Positions 1-6,593 are shown, counted from the stretch's first letter. The stretch is DNA of 7,617 nucleotides from Bacteroidales bacterium (GCA_024689285.1 JAILDR010000028.1:1-7617); one strand, 5' to 3'. Numbers and translations: made by a program. The notes: generated by a model from the sequence alone, not told the origin.

Positions 1-452
1 TTGGCGACATCGGCTGCTACACGCTGGGCTTCAATATGGGTGCCATTCAGACGACGGTGTGCATGGGTGCCTCCATCACGATGGCCAAAGGTGCCAGCGA
101 GGTGGGTATCTTCCCCAGCGTGGCTGTCATCGGCGACGGTACTTTCGGACACAGCGGCCTGACGGGTCTTCTGGACTGCGTCAACGAGAAGGCTAACGTT
201 GTGATAGTGATTCTCGACAATGACATTACCGCTATGACAGGTGGTCAGCCTTCATCGGCCCACAACAAGATTCGCCGCATCTGCGAAGGCCTCGGCGTGG
301 AGCCGGAGCACATCCGCGACATCATCCCGCTGCCCAAGAACCACGAGGAGAACGTCAAGATCATTGAAGAAGAGGTTAACTACAACGGCGTTTCGGTCAT
401 CATCCCGCATCGCACCTGCATCGTGGAATTGAAGAAGCACATGAAGAAATAA
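1..452 (+). CDS. iorA: Indolepyruvate:ferredoxin oxidoreductase alpha subunit, C-terminal part (5' truncated by window)
   Basis: The frame is open from the window edge (first complete codon at base 3, reading GDIGCYTLG) to TAA at 450-452, so only the last ~149 residues are visible. They form the thiamine-pyrophosphate-binding C-terminal domain. The TPP/metal motif begins with GDG at bases 132-140 and ends with the DN pair at 216-221, with HSGLTGL between, as in the IorA family. With IorB it oxidatively decarboxylates aryl-pyruvates (from Trp, Phe, Tyr) to aryl-acetyl-CoA using ferredoxin, or runs in reverse to build aromatic amino acids; it is cytoplasmic. The protein ends soon after a PHRTCIVEL segment. 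Long IorA proteins continue there into a cysteine-rich 2x[4Fe-4S] domain, but no CxxCxxC motif is present here. The next gene, iorB, starts 31 bp downstream and is presumably co-transcribed. Identity is secure; the direction of flux in the cell is not knowable from sequence. Confidence 0.93.
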   Translation, partial: GDIGCYTLGFNMGAIQTTVCMGASITMAKGASEVGIFPSVAVIGDGTFGHSGLTGLLDCVNEKANVVIVILDNDITAMTGGQPSSAHNKIRRICEGLGVEPEHIRDIIPLPKNHEENVKIIEEEVNYNGVSVIIPHRTCIVELKKHMKK

Positions 453-457
453 ATTTG

Positions 458-480
458 AAATCTGAAATTAGAAATCTGAA
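458..480 (+). repeat. Short direct repeat in the iorA-iorB gap
   Basis: The 31-bp gap between iorA and iorB contains two copies of GAAATCTGAA (457-466 and 471-480), with starts 14 bp apart. The gap is otherwise A/T-rich and has no Shine-Dalgarno motif before the iorB ATG, as is usual in Bacteroidota. Two 10-bp copies in such simple sequence may be chance or slippage, and no function is claimed. Confidence 0.5.
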
Positions 481-483
481 GTT

Positions 484-1053
484 ATGAAAAAAGACATAGT
501 ATTATGCGGCGTGGGTGGCGACGGCATCGTTTCGGTGGCCAAAATCATCTCTGATGCTGCTCTGAATATGGGTATGAACCTGAAACAGTCTGAGATTCAC
601 GGTATGTCGCAACGCGGTGGATCGGTGTTCTCGCACCTCCGTATCTCCGACGACGAGATTTTCGCCGATGTTATTCCCGAAGGTAATGCCGACATCATCC
701 TTTCGTCGGAACCGATGGAAGCATTGCGTTACCTGCCTTGGTTGAGCAAGGAAGGCTGGGTCATCACCAACAGCGATCCCTTTGTCAATATCGGCAACTA
801 TCCTGATATGGCTCTGATTGAGGCTGAGTTGGGCAAGCTGGAGCATGTGGTTTCCTTCAATGCCAACGAGATTGCCAAACAGCTGAAGGCCCGTTCCAAT
901 ATGGTGCTTTTGGGTGCCACGGTGCCTTATCTCGGCATCTCTATGGAGAAGGTTGAAGAGGCCATTGCCCACATCTTCGGCAAGAAGGGTCAAGAGGTCG
1001 TCGACCTCAACATCCAGGCCGTGCGTGCCGGTTACGAGCAGGCCGCGAAGTAA
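484..1053 (+). CDS. iorB: Indolepyruvate:ferredoxin oxidoreductase beta subunit
   Basis: This 189-residue protein is the normal length for a stand-alone IorB, the gamma-type domain of the 2-oxoacid:ferredoxin oxidoreductase superfamily. The N-terminus carries the family's glycine-rich motif (LCGVGGDGIVSVAKII, about residues 7-22). It is followed by EIHGMSQRGGSVFSHLR (about residues 38-54), the diagnostic signature that helps close the active site and contact CoA. It pairs with the upstream alpha subunit to interconvert aryl-pyruvates with aryl-acetyl-CoA and CO2. The ATG at 484 is chosen because it starts directly on the conserved KKDIVLCGVGG block. Only one cysteine (residue 8) is present, so this subunit does not supply the iron-sulfur clusters missing from the visible end of IorA. 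Transcription probably ends at the hairpin immediately downstream. Confidence 0.95.
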   Translation: MKKDIVLCGVGGDGIVSVAKIISDAALNMGMNLKQSEIHGMSQRGGSVFSHLRISDDEIFADVIPEGNADIILSSEPMEALRYLPWLSKEGWVITNSDPFVNIGNYPDMALIEAELGKLEHVVSFNANEIAKQLKARSNMVLLGATVPYLGISMEKVEEAIAHIFGKKGQEVVDLNIQAVRAGYEQAAK

Positions 1054-1066
1054 AACAGAAAACCCA

Positions 1067-1113
1067 TGAAAGAAGAAGAGCCTGACGCTAAGCGCCGGGC
1101 TCTTCTTCTTTCA
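1067..1113. terminator. Bidirectional intrinsic terminator-like hairpin between convergent genes
   Basis: A perfect 16-bp inverted repeat runs from 1067-1082 (TGAAAGAAGAAGAGCC) to 1098-1113 (GGCTCTTCTTCTTTCA). The 15-nt loop can itself pair CGC (1086-1088) with GCG (1092-1094). It starts 14 bp after the iorB stop. On the plus strand the descending arm is pyrimidine-rich and leads into more T/C sequence; on the minus strand it is followed by a T-rich stretch (GGGTTTTCTGTTTTAC). Neither side has a long clean T tract, so efficiency is uncertain. The right arm lies inside the last codons of the convergent 160-aa gene, so the hairpin is partly coding. Confidence 0.75.
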
Positions 1114-1570
1114 CTTCCTCAACTTCAATCTTTCCGCCTTTGATTCGTATTTTCTTCTTGACCCGCAGCGGCGCGATGATCAGAACCATCAGTATCTCAA
1201 GGGCATATTTCAGCCAAGGAATGAGCCCTGTGACGATAATTTGAAACGCGATAAGCAGGATGGAGGAACTCACGAAGATGGCTTTGCCAAAAGCTTTCTT
1301 TCTGAAAATCCGGATAAGGCTCCATACCAACAGGATGGATAAAAGCAATTGGATGACTTGAACCAAAAACTCCCATGACCCCAAGTCCATCTCGCCTTGG
1401 TTGAAATAATAGGTGTCGAAGTAATACCGACGGAAAACCATAGCCACAATTTCGAAGATGAGCAACAAACCATAATAGGTGATGGCAAAAGTGGCCGCCA
1501 GCTTCATGGCGAGCGTCATCTGGGGCTTGAGGTTGAAGATTTTTCCTTCGCTCGGCTTCTTCTTACTCAT
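1088..1570 (-). CDS. Uncharacterised four-helix membrane protein, third gene of the hutH unit
   Basis: I do not recognise a named family. The 160-residue protein has a short basic N-terminus (MSKKKPSEGK) and four hydrophobic segments at about 22-46, 66-89, 96-115 and 118-135. These fit a small inner-membrane protein. It ends in a cytoplasmic-looking tail that is first basic (RVKKKIRIKGGK, 136-147) and then acidic (EVEEVKEEEPGA, 149-160). No catalytic motif or signal peptide is visible. Its ATG overlaps the stop of the upstream 169-aa membrane protein in an ATGA junction, which indicates translational coupling and co-expression. The acidic tail is encoded by the right arm of the convergent terminator hairpin, so its composition may partly reflect RNA structure. 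It could be a partner of the preceding membrane protein, but this is inference from spacing only. Confidence 0.8.
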   Translation of the reverse strand: MSKKKPSEGKIFNLKPQMTLAMKLAATFAITYYGLLLIFEIVAMVFRRYYFDTYYFNQGEMDLGSWEFLVQVIQLLLSILLVWSLIRIFRKKAFGKAIFVSSSILLIAFQIIVTGLIPWLKYALEILMVLIIAPLRVKKKIRIKGGKIEVEEVKEEEPGA

Positions 1571-2076
1571 GGCAGTTCAGGGCTTTGAGGAGTATCGTTG
1601 GAGGCATCCATCCTCTTGAAATACATATAGTAAAAGAGGATGAAAGCCAAGGTCAGCAGAAGTTCGGAGACGAAACCCGATTGAGGTTGCTTAGGATATA
1701 GGTACAGCGACGCATTGATGAGCATGAGAATTTGGGAAATGGCGTAGATGTGAAGTCCGCGCTTGTTGCATTTGAACATCTGTACTACGCCTACCAATGA
1801 GCCGATGAACAATATCAGCAGAAACAGCCAATACTTCGGGTCGATTTGGGCCATCATGTTTATGCCGTCCATTGCCAATTGCTGCTGCTCTTCGCCCATC
1901 ATGGCAGAATAAGGAGCCATTATCTCTTCGATTTGGCCATTTTGTACCAATTCAGCCATTTTGGGTGTCATGATACGCATAACCAACGAAGAGAGGATGT
2001 TCCAACAGGCGTTGATGAACGACAGCACCAATAGGATGGTCATCCCCGTGGGACGTTTTTTGGGTTGCTCATTCAT
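1567..2076 (-). CDS. Uncharacterised four-helix membrane protein, second gene of the hutH unit
   Basis: This 169-residue protein has likely membrane helices at about 11-36, 81-101, 107-127 and 134-154. A polar, Met/Gln/Glu-rich loop of about 45 residues (37-80) separates the first two. The layout of PTGMTILLVLSFINACWNI at the start and a FKCNKRGLHIYAISQ segment after helix 2 resembles a group of small hypothetical membrane proteins common in Bacteroidota. I cannot assign a function. The start codon overlaps the end of hutH by 8 bp (ATGAATGA), and the stop overlaps the next gene by 4 bp, so the three genes are almost certainly one transcript with coupled translation. Transport of histidine or urocanate is a tempting guess from position, but no transporter signature is visible and the protein is short for one. 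Confidence 0.82.
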   Translation of the reverse strand: MNEQPKKRPTGMTILLVLSFINACWNILSSLVMRIMTPKMAELVQNGQIEEIMAPYSAMMGEEQQQLAMDGINMMAQIDPKYWLFLLILFIGSLVGVVQMFKCNKRGLHIYAISQILMLINASLYLYPKQPQSGFVSELLLTLAFILFYYMYFKRMDASNDTPQSPELP

Positions 2077-3580
2077 TCTTCAAATCGTCAAAATCCAGCG
2101 GATAATCCTTCACGAATTGGACGCTCTTGGCGATTTCGGTATACATCACCTTGTCGACGCGGACGAATTCCACCTCCTTGCGGTAGGCAGCGACGAATTT
2201 CTCAATGACGGGCGACGACTTCAGCGGGCGACGGAACTCCAGGGCTTGGGTGGCGTTGAAGAGCTCGATGGCGAGGATGCGCTCCAAATTTTCGGCTACG
2301 CGCAAGGCTTTCGTCGCAGCATTGGCACCCATGCTGACGTGGTCTTCCTGTCCCTGTGACGACTCGATGCTGTCAACAGAGGCAGGCGTGCAGAGTTGTT
2401 TGTTTTGGCTGACGATGCTGGCTGCGGCATATTGCGGAATCATGAAGCCGCTGTTGAGGCCAGGCTCGGCAACAAGGAACGAAGGTAACTCACGCTTGCC
2501 ACCGATGAGTTGATAGATACGGCGTTCGCTGATGTTGCCAAGTTCTGCCATTGCGATAGCCAAGAAGTCCAAAGTAATGGCGAGAGGCTGGCCGTGGAAG
2601 TTGCCTGCGCTGATGACGAGGTCTTCGTCAGGGAAGATAGTCGGGTTGTCGGTGACGGCGTTGATTTCCTCGCTGAAGACGGAGGCCACATAGTCGATGG
2701 CATCCTTTGAGGCACCATGCACTTGTGGCATGCAACGGAACGAGTAGGGGTCTTGCACGTGTTTCTTCTCTCTGACAATCAGTTCGCTGCCGTTGGTGAA
2801 TTCACGCACACGCTTGGCTGTGACAATTTGACCGTTGTGGTGACGAATTTGGTGTACCTGGTCGAAGAAAGGCTCGATGCGTCCGTCGAAGGCTTCCAGG
2901 GAGACGGTGCCGATGAGGTCGGCGAGATAGCTGAGACGGAAGGCTTTCAGCAGGACGTATGTGCCATAGCTGCTCATAAACTGCGTGCCGTTGAGCAGGG
3001 CCAGACCTTCTTTCGATTGCAGGGTGATGGGTTCCCAGCCGAACTTCTTGAGAATCTTTTCGGCAGGGTAAATCTTGCCTTCAAAATGCACTTCGCCCAA
3101 ACCGAGCAGGGGCAGCATCAGGTTGGCCAGCGGAGCCAAATCGCCGGAGGCACCAAGTGAGCCTTGGTTGTAGACCACGGGCAGCACATCGTAGTTGAAG
3201 AAGTCAATGAGGCGCTGTACCGTCACTACTTGCACACCGCTGTTGCCGTAGCTGAGGCTTTGCACCTTTAATAATAACATAAGGCGGATGATTTCCTCAG
3301 GCACCATCTCGCCAGTGCCGCAGGCGTGCGACATGACGAGGTTCTTCTGCAAGGTACTCAGGTCTTCTTTTGAAATGCTGTGGTCGCAGAGCGAGCCGAA
3401 TCCGGTGGTCACACCATAGATGGGCTTCTCGGGGTTCTCCATCTTCTTGTCGAGATAATCGCGGCACTTCTGGATGCGCTTGATGGCATCGGCGCTGAGT
3501 TCGAGCTTGTAGCCCTTGGTGATTATTTCGTTTACCTGTTTGAAGGTCAGTTCCTTCGATGAGATTTTATGGGTTTTCAT
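2069..3580 (-). CDS. hutH: Histidine ammonia-lyase (histidase)
   Basis: This cytoplasmic enzyme removes ammonia from L-histidine to give trans-urocanate, the first step of histidine breakdown. At 503 residues it is full length for the aromatic amino acid lyase family. The self-cyclising MIO prosthetic group forms from Ala144-Ser145-Gly146 in the GSLGASGDLAP block. The usual active-site residues are all present: Tyr55 (YGVTTGFG), His85 (MSHACG), Asn197 (LLNGTQ), Tyr279 and Arg282 (DPYSFRC), Phe328 (GNFHGQPLA) and Glu412 (GQEDHVSMG). The SH pair at 84-85 together with Glu412 favours histidine over phenylalanine or tyrosine. It is the first gene of a three-gene overlapping unit whose other members are small membrane proteins. 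Genes for urocanate hydratase, imidazolonepropionase and formiminotransferase are not adjacent. No clear promoter was found in the 134 bp upstream. An alternative tyrosine ammonia-lyase role is unlikely but not excluded by sequence alone. Confidence 0.95.
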   Translation of the reverse strand: MKTHKISSKELTFKQVNEIITKGYKLELSADAIKRIQKCRDYLDKKMENPEKPIYGVTTGFGSLCDHSISKEDLSTLQKNLVMSHACGTGEMVPEEIIRLMLLLKVQSLSYGNSGVQVVTVQRLIDFFNYDVLPVVYNQGSLGASGDLAPLANLMLPLLGLGEVHFEGKIYPAEKILKKFGWEPITLQSKEGLALLNGTQFMSSYGTYVLLKAFRLSYLADLIGTVSLEAFDGRIEPFFDQVHQIRHHNGQIVTAKRVREFTNGSELIVREKKHVQDPYSFRCMPQVHGASKDAIDYVASVFSEEINAVTDNPTIFPDEDLVISAGNFHGQPLAITLDFLAIAMAELGNISERRIYQLIGGKRELPSFLVAEPGLNSGFMIPQYAAASIVSQNKQLCTPASVDSIESSQGQEDHVSMGANAATKALRVAENLERILAIELFNATQALEFRRPLKSSPVIEKFVAAYRKEVEFVRVDKVMYTEIAKSVQFVKDYPLDFDDLKNE

Positions 3581-3619
3581 ATTTGTTGATTGTTAAATGT
3601 TTAATCGTTGGATTGTTGT

Positions 3620-3642
3620 AGAGACGCATTCAATGCGTCTCT
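3620..3642. repeat. Palindromic element (GAGACGCATT / AATGCGTCTC)
   Basis: AGAGACGCATT (3620-3630) and AATGCGTCTCT (3632-3642) are perfect inverted copies around a single C; realistically this is a stem of 8-9 bp with a 3-5 nt loop. On the plus strand it is followed by a T run (CTCTTTTTATTG), the form of an intrinsic terminator, but no plus-strand gene ends here. On the minus strand, the direction of hisS and hutH transcription, no T tract follows. The GTAGAGACGC...GCGTCTC layout resembles short dispersed REP-like palindromes known from several bacterial genomes, so a dispersed repeat is at least as likely as a terminator. Confidence 0.7.
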
Positions 3643-3701
3643 TTTTATTGATTGATTATTGGTTTTAATGCGTCTCTTTTTATTGATTGATTATTGGTTT
3701 T
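3632..3701. repeat. Perfect 35-bp tandem duplication
   Basis: Bases 3632-3666 and 3667-3701 are identical. Each unit starts with AATGCGTCTC, the right arm of the adjacent palindrome, followed by a T run, ATTGATTGATTATTGG and TTTT. The second copy therefore gives the single left arm (3620-3630) a second possible pairing partner at 3667-3677. Perfect identity suggests a recent slippage event. It lies wholly within the 134-bp hisS-hutH intergenic region and disrupts no gene. Confidence 0.95.
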
Positions 3702-3714
3702 GAGTCGCTGCGGG

Positions 3715-5073
3715 TTATTCCAATAACGTTTCCACTAATTTGTTGGCTTCCACCACGGTTTGTGTTCCTTCTTTCATGAACTTCACGGTGAATTTTTCCT
3801 CCGTCATTTCTTGTTCGCCGGCGATGACGACAATCGGGATGGCGCGTTGGTTGGCATATTTCATCTGTTTCTGAATCTTGGCGGCATCGGGATAGATTTC
3901 CGCGTTGATGCCGTGTTTGCGTACCTGATTCAGGTATTTCAGGCAATACTTTTCCTCGTTCTTGCCAAAGTTGAGGAAGATGACCTTGGTGCTTTCCGAC
4001 ATGGTTTCGGGGAAGAGGTTGAGGCCTTCAAGAACATCATAGATTCTGTCTGCACCAAAGCTGATGCCCACTCCCGAGACATTGGGTAGACCGAAGATGC
4101 CCGTCAGGTTGTCGTAGCGGCCACCACCTGAGATGCTTCCAATGGCGAAGTCTTTGGCCTTCACCTCGAAGATGGCACCTGTGTAGTAGTTCAGACCGCG
4201 TGCCAAAGTGAGGTCGAGTTCGGTGTCGATGTTCAACTCCATGTTGTCGATATAGTCGAACAAGGTCTCGAGTTCCTCGATGCCTTTCTGACCGACTTCG
4301 TTGTTGAGCAAAGGCTTCAGCTGAGCTATCTTTTCGCGTGTGTTGCCTTTCATGAAGAGGATGGGTTGCAGCTTGTCGATGGCGGCTTGCTCCAGACCTT
4401 TCTCGGCCAGTTCAGCGTTGACGGCATCAATACCGATTTTGTCAAGCTTGTCAATAGCGATGGTGATGTCCACCAAGGCGTCAGACTTGCCGATGTATTC
4501 CGCTATGCCTGCCAGCACCTTGCGGTTGTTGATTTTTAGCGTCACATTGATTTTCAATGCGCCGAAAACCTCATCCACGATTTGCACCAGTTCAGCTTCG
4601 TTCAATAATGAATCGCTGCCGATGATGTCAACATCGCATTGGTAGAACTCGCGGTAGCGGCCTTTTTGGGGACGGTCGGCGCGCCAGACGGGTTGGATTT
4701 GATAACGCTTGAAGGGGAAGGCAATTTGCTCGCGGTACATGGTGACGAAACGTGCGAAAGGCACAGTCAGGTCGTAGCGCAAGCCTTTTTCTGAGATCTT
4801 GCTTGCCAGTTTCGAGGATTCAAGCGGTTCTCCGTTTTGCTCAACGCCCGACATGAAGTCGCCGCTGTTGAGTACACGGAAGAGGAGCTTGTCGCCTTCG
4901 TCGCCATATTTGCCGAGGAGGGTGCTGAGGTTTTCCATCGAAGGGGTTTCAATGGGTTGAAAACCGAAGCGTTTGAAAACGCCTTTGATGGTGTCGAAAA
5001 TGTAGTTGCGGCGCACCATGACTTCAGGAAGGAAGTCGCGGGTGCCTTTGGGTATGCTAGGTTTTTGTGCCAT
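3715..5073 (-). CDS. hisS: Histidyl-tRNA synthetase
   Basis: This class II aminoacyl-tRNA synthetase charges tRNA-His with histidine in the cytoplasm. The N-terminus ([10 protein letters not shown]) is the standard HisRS opening, which supports the ATG at 5073. Motif 2 is at about 123-152, including the [19 protein letters not shown] stretch. The histidine-specific HisA motif [14 protein letters not shown] (290-303) carries the catalytic Arg292, and SGGGRYD lies at 315-321. Motif 3, [11 protein letters not shown], is at 334-344 with Arg343. The C-terminal ~95 residues form the anticodon-binding domain (from about VIFLNFGKN, 364). At 452 residues it is somewhat longer than the ~425 typical of proteobacterial HisRS; the extra length seems to lie in the middle insertion. 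It starts only 14 bp after the beta-CASP gene and is probably co-transcribed with it. No minus-strand T-tract terminator is seen after its stop. Confidence 0.97.
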   Translation of the reverse strand: MAQKPSIPKGTRDFLPEVMVRRNYIFDTIKGVFKRFGFQPIETPSMENLSTLLGKYGDEGDKLLFRVLNSGDFMSGVEQNGEPLESSKLASKISEKGLRYDLTVPFARFVTMYREQIAFPFKRYQIQPVWRADRPQKGRYREFYQCDVDIIGSDSLLNEAELVQIVDEVFGALKINVTLKINNRKVLAGIAEYIGKSDALVDITIAIDKLDKIGIDAVNAELAEKGLEQAAIDKLQPILFMKGNTREKIAQLKPLLNNEVGQKGIEELETLFDYIDNMELNIDTELDLTLARGLNYYTGAIFEVKAKDFAIGSISGGGRYDNLTGIFGLPNVSGVGISFGADRIYDVLEGLNLFPETMSESTKVIFLNFGKNEEKYCLKYLNQVRKHGINAEIYPDAAKIQKQMKYANQRAIPIVVIAGEQEMTEEKFTVKFMKEGTQTVVEANKLVETLLE

Positions 5074-5087
5074 ATTGCAGGTTGTGT

Positions 5088-6500
5088 TTATTTCAGTTCA
5101 AATGTCTCGCCTGGTTTTGGGGTGACGATGTTGTCCCATCCCGCTTTGCGCAGTTCTTTTTCGTAAAAAGCCAGAGCCTCCGGGTCGCCGTGTACGAGGA
5201 AGGTCTTCTTGATTTTGGTGGGGTCTTGGCAACTCAGGTAGGTAAGCATTTCCTTGTAGTCGCCGTGGCCGCTGAAGGCATCGATTTCCTCAATGTCAGC
5301 CAGCACCTTGTGTTCGATGCCGAAGATGGAGACGGTGAAGGGGCGCGGGTTGGCCAGTAGCTTGGCACCTAAAGTGGTGGGAGCGCAGTAGCCAATGGCG
5401 AGGATGGTGTTGTTGGGACTGTCGATGCTATTGGCGATGTGGTGCTTCACACGGCCTGCCTCCATCATGCCTGATGCCGAGATGATGATGCAGGGTTGCT
5501 TGGTGGCATTCAGGGCCTTCGACTGGTTGATGTCGCGCACGAAGGTCAGCCCGTTGAAACCGAAGGGGTCGGGGTCGTATTCGATGACATCCTTCACTTT
5601 GTCGTTGAAGAGGTTCACGTGCATACGGAAAATCTCGGTGGCGTTGACGGCTAAGGGGCTGTCGACGTATACCGGTATCTTCTCGGGCAGCTTGCCTTCG
5701 TTGTAGAAGTTGTTCAGGATGTATACGATTTCTTGGGTGCGGCTAACCGCAAAGGAAGGTATGATGAGTTTTCCGCGTTTCTCGACGCAGGTCTTGTAGA
5801 TGATGTCATATAGTTTTTCTTCGGCGTCTATGCGGTCGCCATGAAGCCTGTTGCCGTAGGTGGATTCGGTGATGAGGTAGTCGCAGTGGGGGAAGGGCTC
5901 GGGTGAGCGCAGCAGGTAGCCCGACTGCCGTCCGATGTCGCCTGTATAGGCGATGCGGGTCATCTTGCCGCCTTCGTCGATTTCGAGGATGGCGCAGCCG
6001 CTGCCAAGCAGGTGCCCCGTGTTGTTGAACTTCACCTTGATGTTGCTGTCGAGGTTGAGGTAGTGGTTGTAGTTCACAGTGACGAAGAGGCTCATGGCGG
6101 CGCGGGCATCCTTCTCGGTGTAGATGGGTTCGAGGGCAGGCAGTCCCTGCTTGCGGCGTTTCTTGTTGAACCACTCCATATCGTTTTCCTGGATAAAGCC
6201 GCTGTCGGGCAGCATGATGTTGCACAGGTCCTGGGTGGCGTTGGTGCAAATCACCGAGCCTCTGAAGCCGAGCTTATAGAAATAGGGTATCAGGCCGCTG
6301 TGGTCGATGTGGGCATGAGTGAGGATGATATAGTCGATTTCCTTGGGGTCGACCATGATGTTGCGGTTCATGGCATCGGTCTCAAGTCCCTTGCCTTGGA
6401 ACATACCGCAGTCTAACAGAATTTTCTTGCCATGGTCAGTGGTTATCAAGTGTTTGCTACCCGTTACTTCCTGGGCGGCACCAATAAATTTGATTTTCAT
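5088..6500 (-). CDS. Beta-CASP metallo-beta-lactamase-fold RNase-like protein
   Basis: This 470-residue protein has the full metallo-beta-lactamase plus beta-CASP architecture of the CPSF-73/YSH1-like RNA-processing nucleases (COG1236 type). Zinc ligands are in THAHIDHSG (61-69: His62, His64, Asp66, His67), GHLLGSG (His163) and TGDIGR (Asp188). Beta-CASP motif A is at Glu212 (TESTYGNR), motif B at His412 (FSGHGD) and motif C at His437 (LVHGDPEAL). [11 protein letters not shown] (340-350) is also typical. All catalytic residues are intact, so a zinc-dependent phosphodiesterase, probably an endo- or exoribonuclease, is expected. The natural RNA substrate of bacterial members is not established from sequence. 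There is no N-terminal KH domain and no RNase J-type C-terminal extension. It has its own Bacteroidota-type promoter just upstream and is followed after 14 bp by hisS, suggesting a two-gene transcript. Confidence 0.9.
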   Translation of the reverse strand: MKIKFIGAAQEVTGSKHLITTDHGKKILLDCGMFQGKGLETDAMNRNIMVDPKEIDYIILTHAHIDHSGLIPYFYKLGFRGSVICTNATQDLCNIMLPDSGFIQENDMEWFNKKRRKQGLPALEPIYTEKDARAAMSLFVTVNYNHYLNLDSNIKVKFNNTGHLLGSGCAILEIDEGGKMTRIAYTGDIGRQSGYLLRSPEPFPHCDYLITESTYGNRLHGDRIDAEEKLYDIIYKTCVEKRGKLIIPSFAVSRTQEIVYILNNFYNEGKLPEKIPVYVDSPLAVNATEIFRMHVNLFNDKVKDVIEYDPDPFGFNGLTFVRDINQSKALNATKQPCIIISASGMMEAGRVKHHIANSIDSPNNTILAIGYCAPTTLGAKLLANPRPFTVSIFGIEHKVLADIEEIDAFSGHGDYKEMLTYLSCQDPTKIKKTFLVHGDPEALAFYEKELRKAGWDNIVTPKPGETFELK

Positions 6501-6522
6501 ATTGCAATATTGAAATTTGCCC

Positions 6523-6554
6523 CAAAATTAGGAAAAAAAAGTGAGGTGGCAATA
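6523..6554 (-). promoter_or_regulatory. Bacteroidota-type promoter of the beta-CASP/hisS unit
   Basis: Read on the minus strand, TAATTTTG (complement of 6523-6530) exactly matches the Bacteroidota -7 consensus TAnnTTTG. TATTG (complement of 6550-6554) lies 18 nt upstream, where the TTG-containing -33 element is expected. Transcription would start near 6515, giving a leader of roughly 15 nt before the ATG at 6500. The -33 element sits inside the loop side of the terminator hairpin of the preceding gene. Start site and activity are predicted, not shown. Confidence 0.6.
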
Positions 6555-6570
6555 TTTTGTCACCTCACTT
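6533..6570 (-). terminator. Intrinsic terminator of the T9SS-secreted repeat protein gene
   Basis: AAGTGAGGTG (6539-6548) and CACCTCACTT (6561-6570) form a perfect 10-bp stem. Pairing can extend inward as GGCAA/TTGTC around a TATT loop, with one G-U wobble in the plus-strand reading that becomes an A-C mismatch on the minus strand. On the minus strand the stem is followed at once by eight T residues (complement of 6533-6540), the classic intrinsic terminator form. It lies 24 bp beyond the TAA of the gene at 6594 in the correct direction. Confidence 0.9.
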
Positions 6571-6593
6571 CGTGAATTTCAAGAAAAACTTTC

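Noticed and set aside
502..993. A 163-codon open frame on the minus strand opposite iorB
   Set aside because: It lies wholly antisense to a well-supported iorB, its translation has no recognisable domain, and it follows from codon bias of the real gene.
1088..2076. Two-component toxin-antitoxin or holin-like pair
   Set aside because: Both proteins have four hydrophobic helices and are coupled to a metabolic gene. No holin, toxin or antitoxin motif is visible.
2717..3160. A 147-codon plus-strand frame opposite hutH, and several similar ones opposite hisS and the beta-CASP gene
   Set aside because: All are antisense shadows of conserved genes whose catalytic motifs are intact in the minus-strand frame.
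2069..3580. Tyrosine or phenylalanine ammonia-lyase instead of histidase
   Set aside because: The SH pair at residues 84-85 together with the QEDHVSMG block carrying Glu412 fits histidases. Phenylalanine lyases have a different selectivity pair, and the Flavobacterium-type tyrosine lyase differs in the later block.
3620..3650. Plus-strand intrinsic terminator
   Set aside because: Stem and T run fit the form, but both flanking genes are on the minus strand and no plus-strand gene ends nearby. I list it as a repeat instead.
3632..3701. CRISPR array
   Set aside because: There are only two adjacent identical 35-bp units with no spacer between them and no cas gene, so this is a plain tandem duplication.
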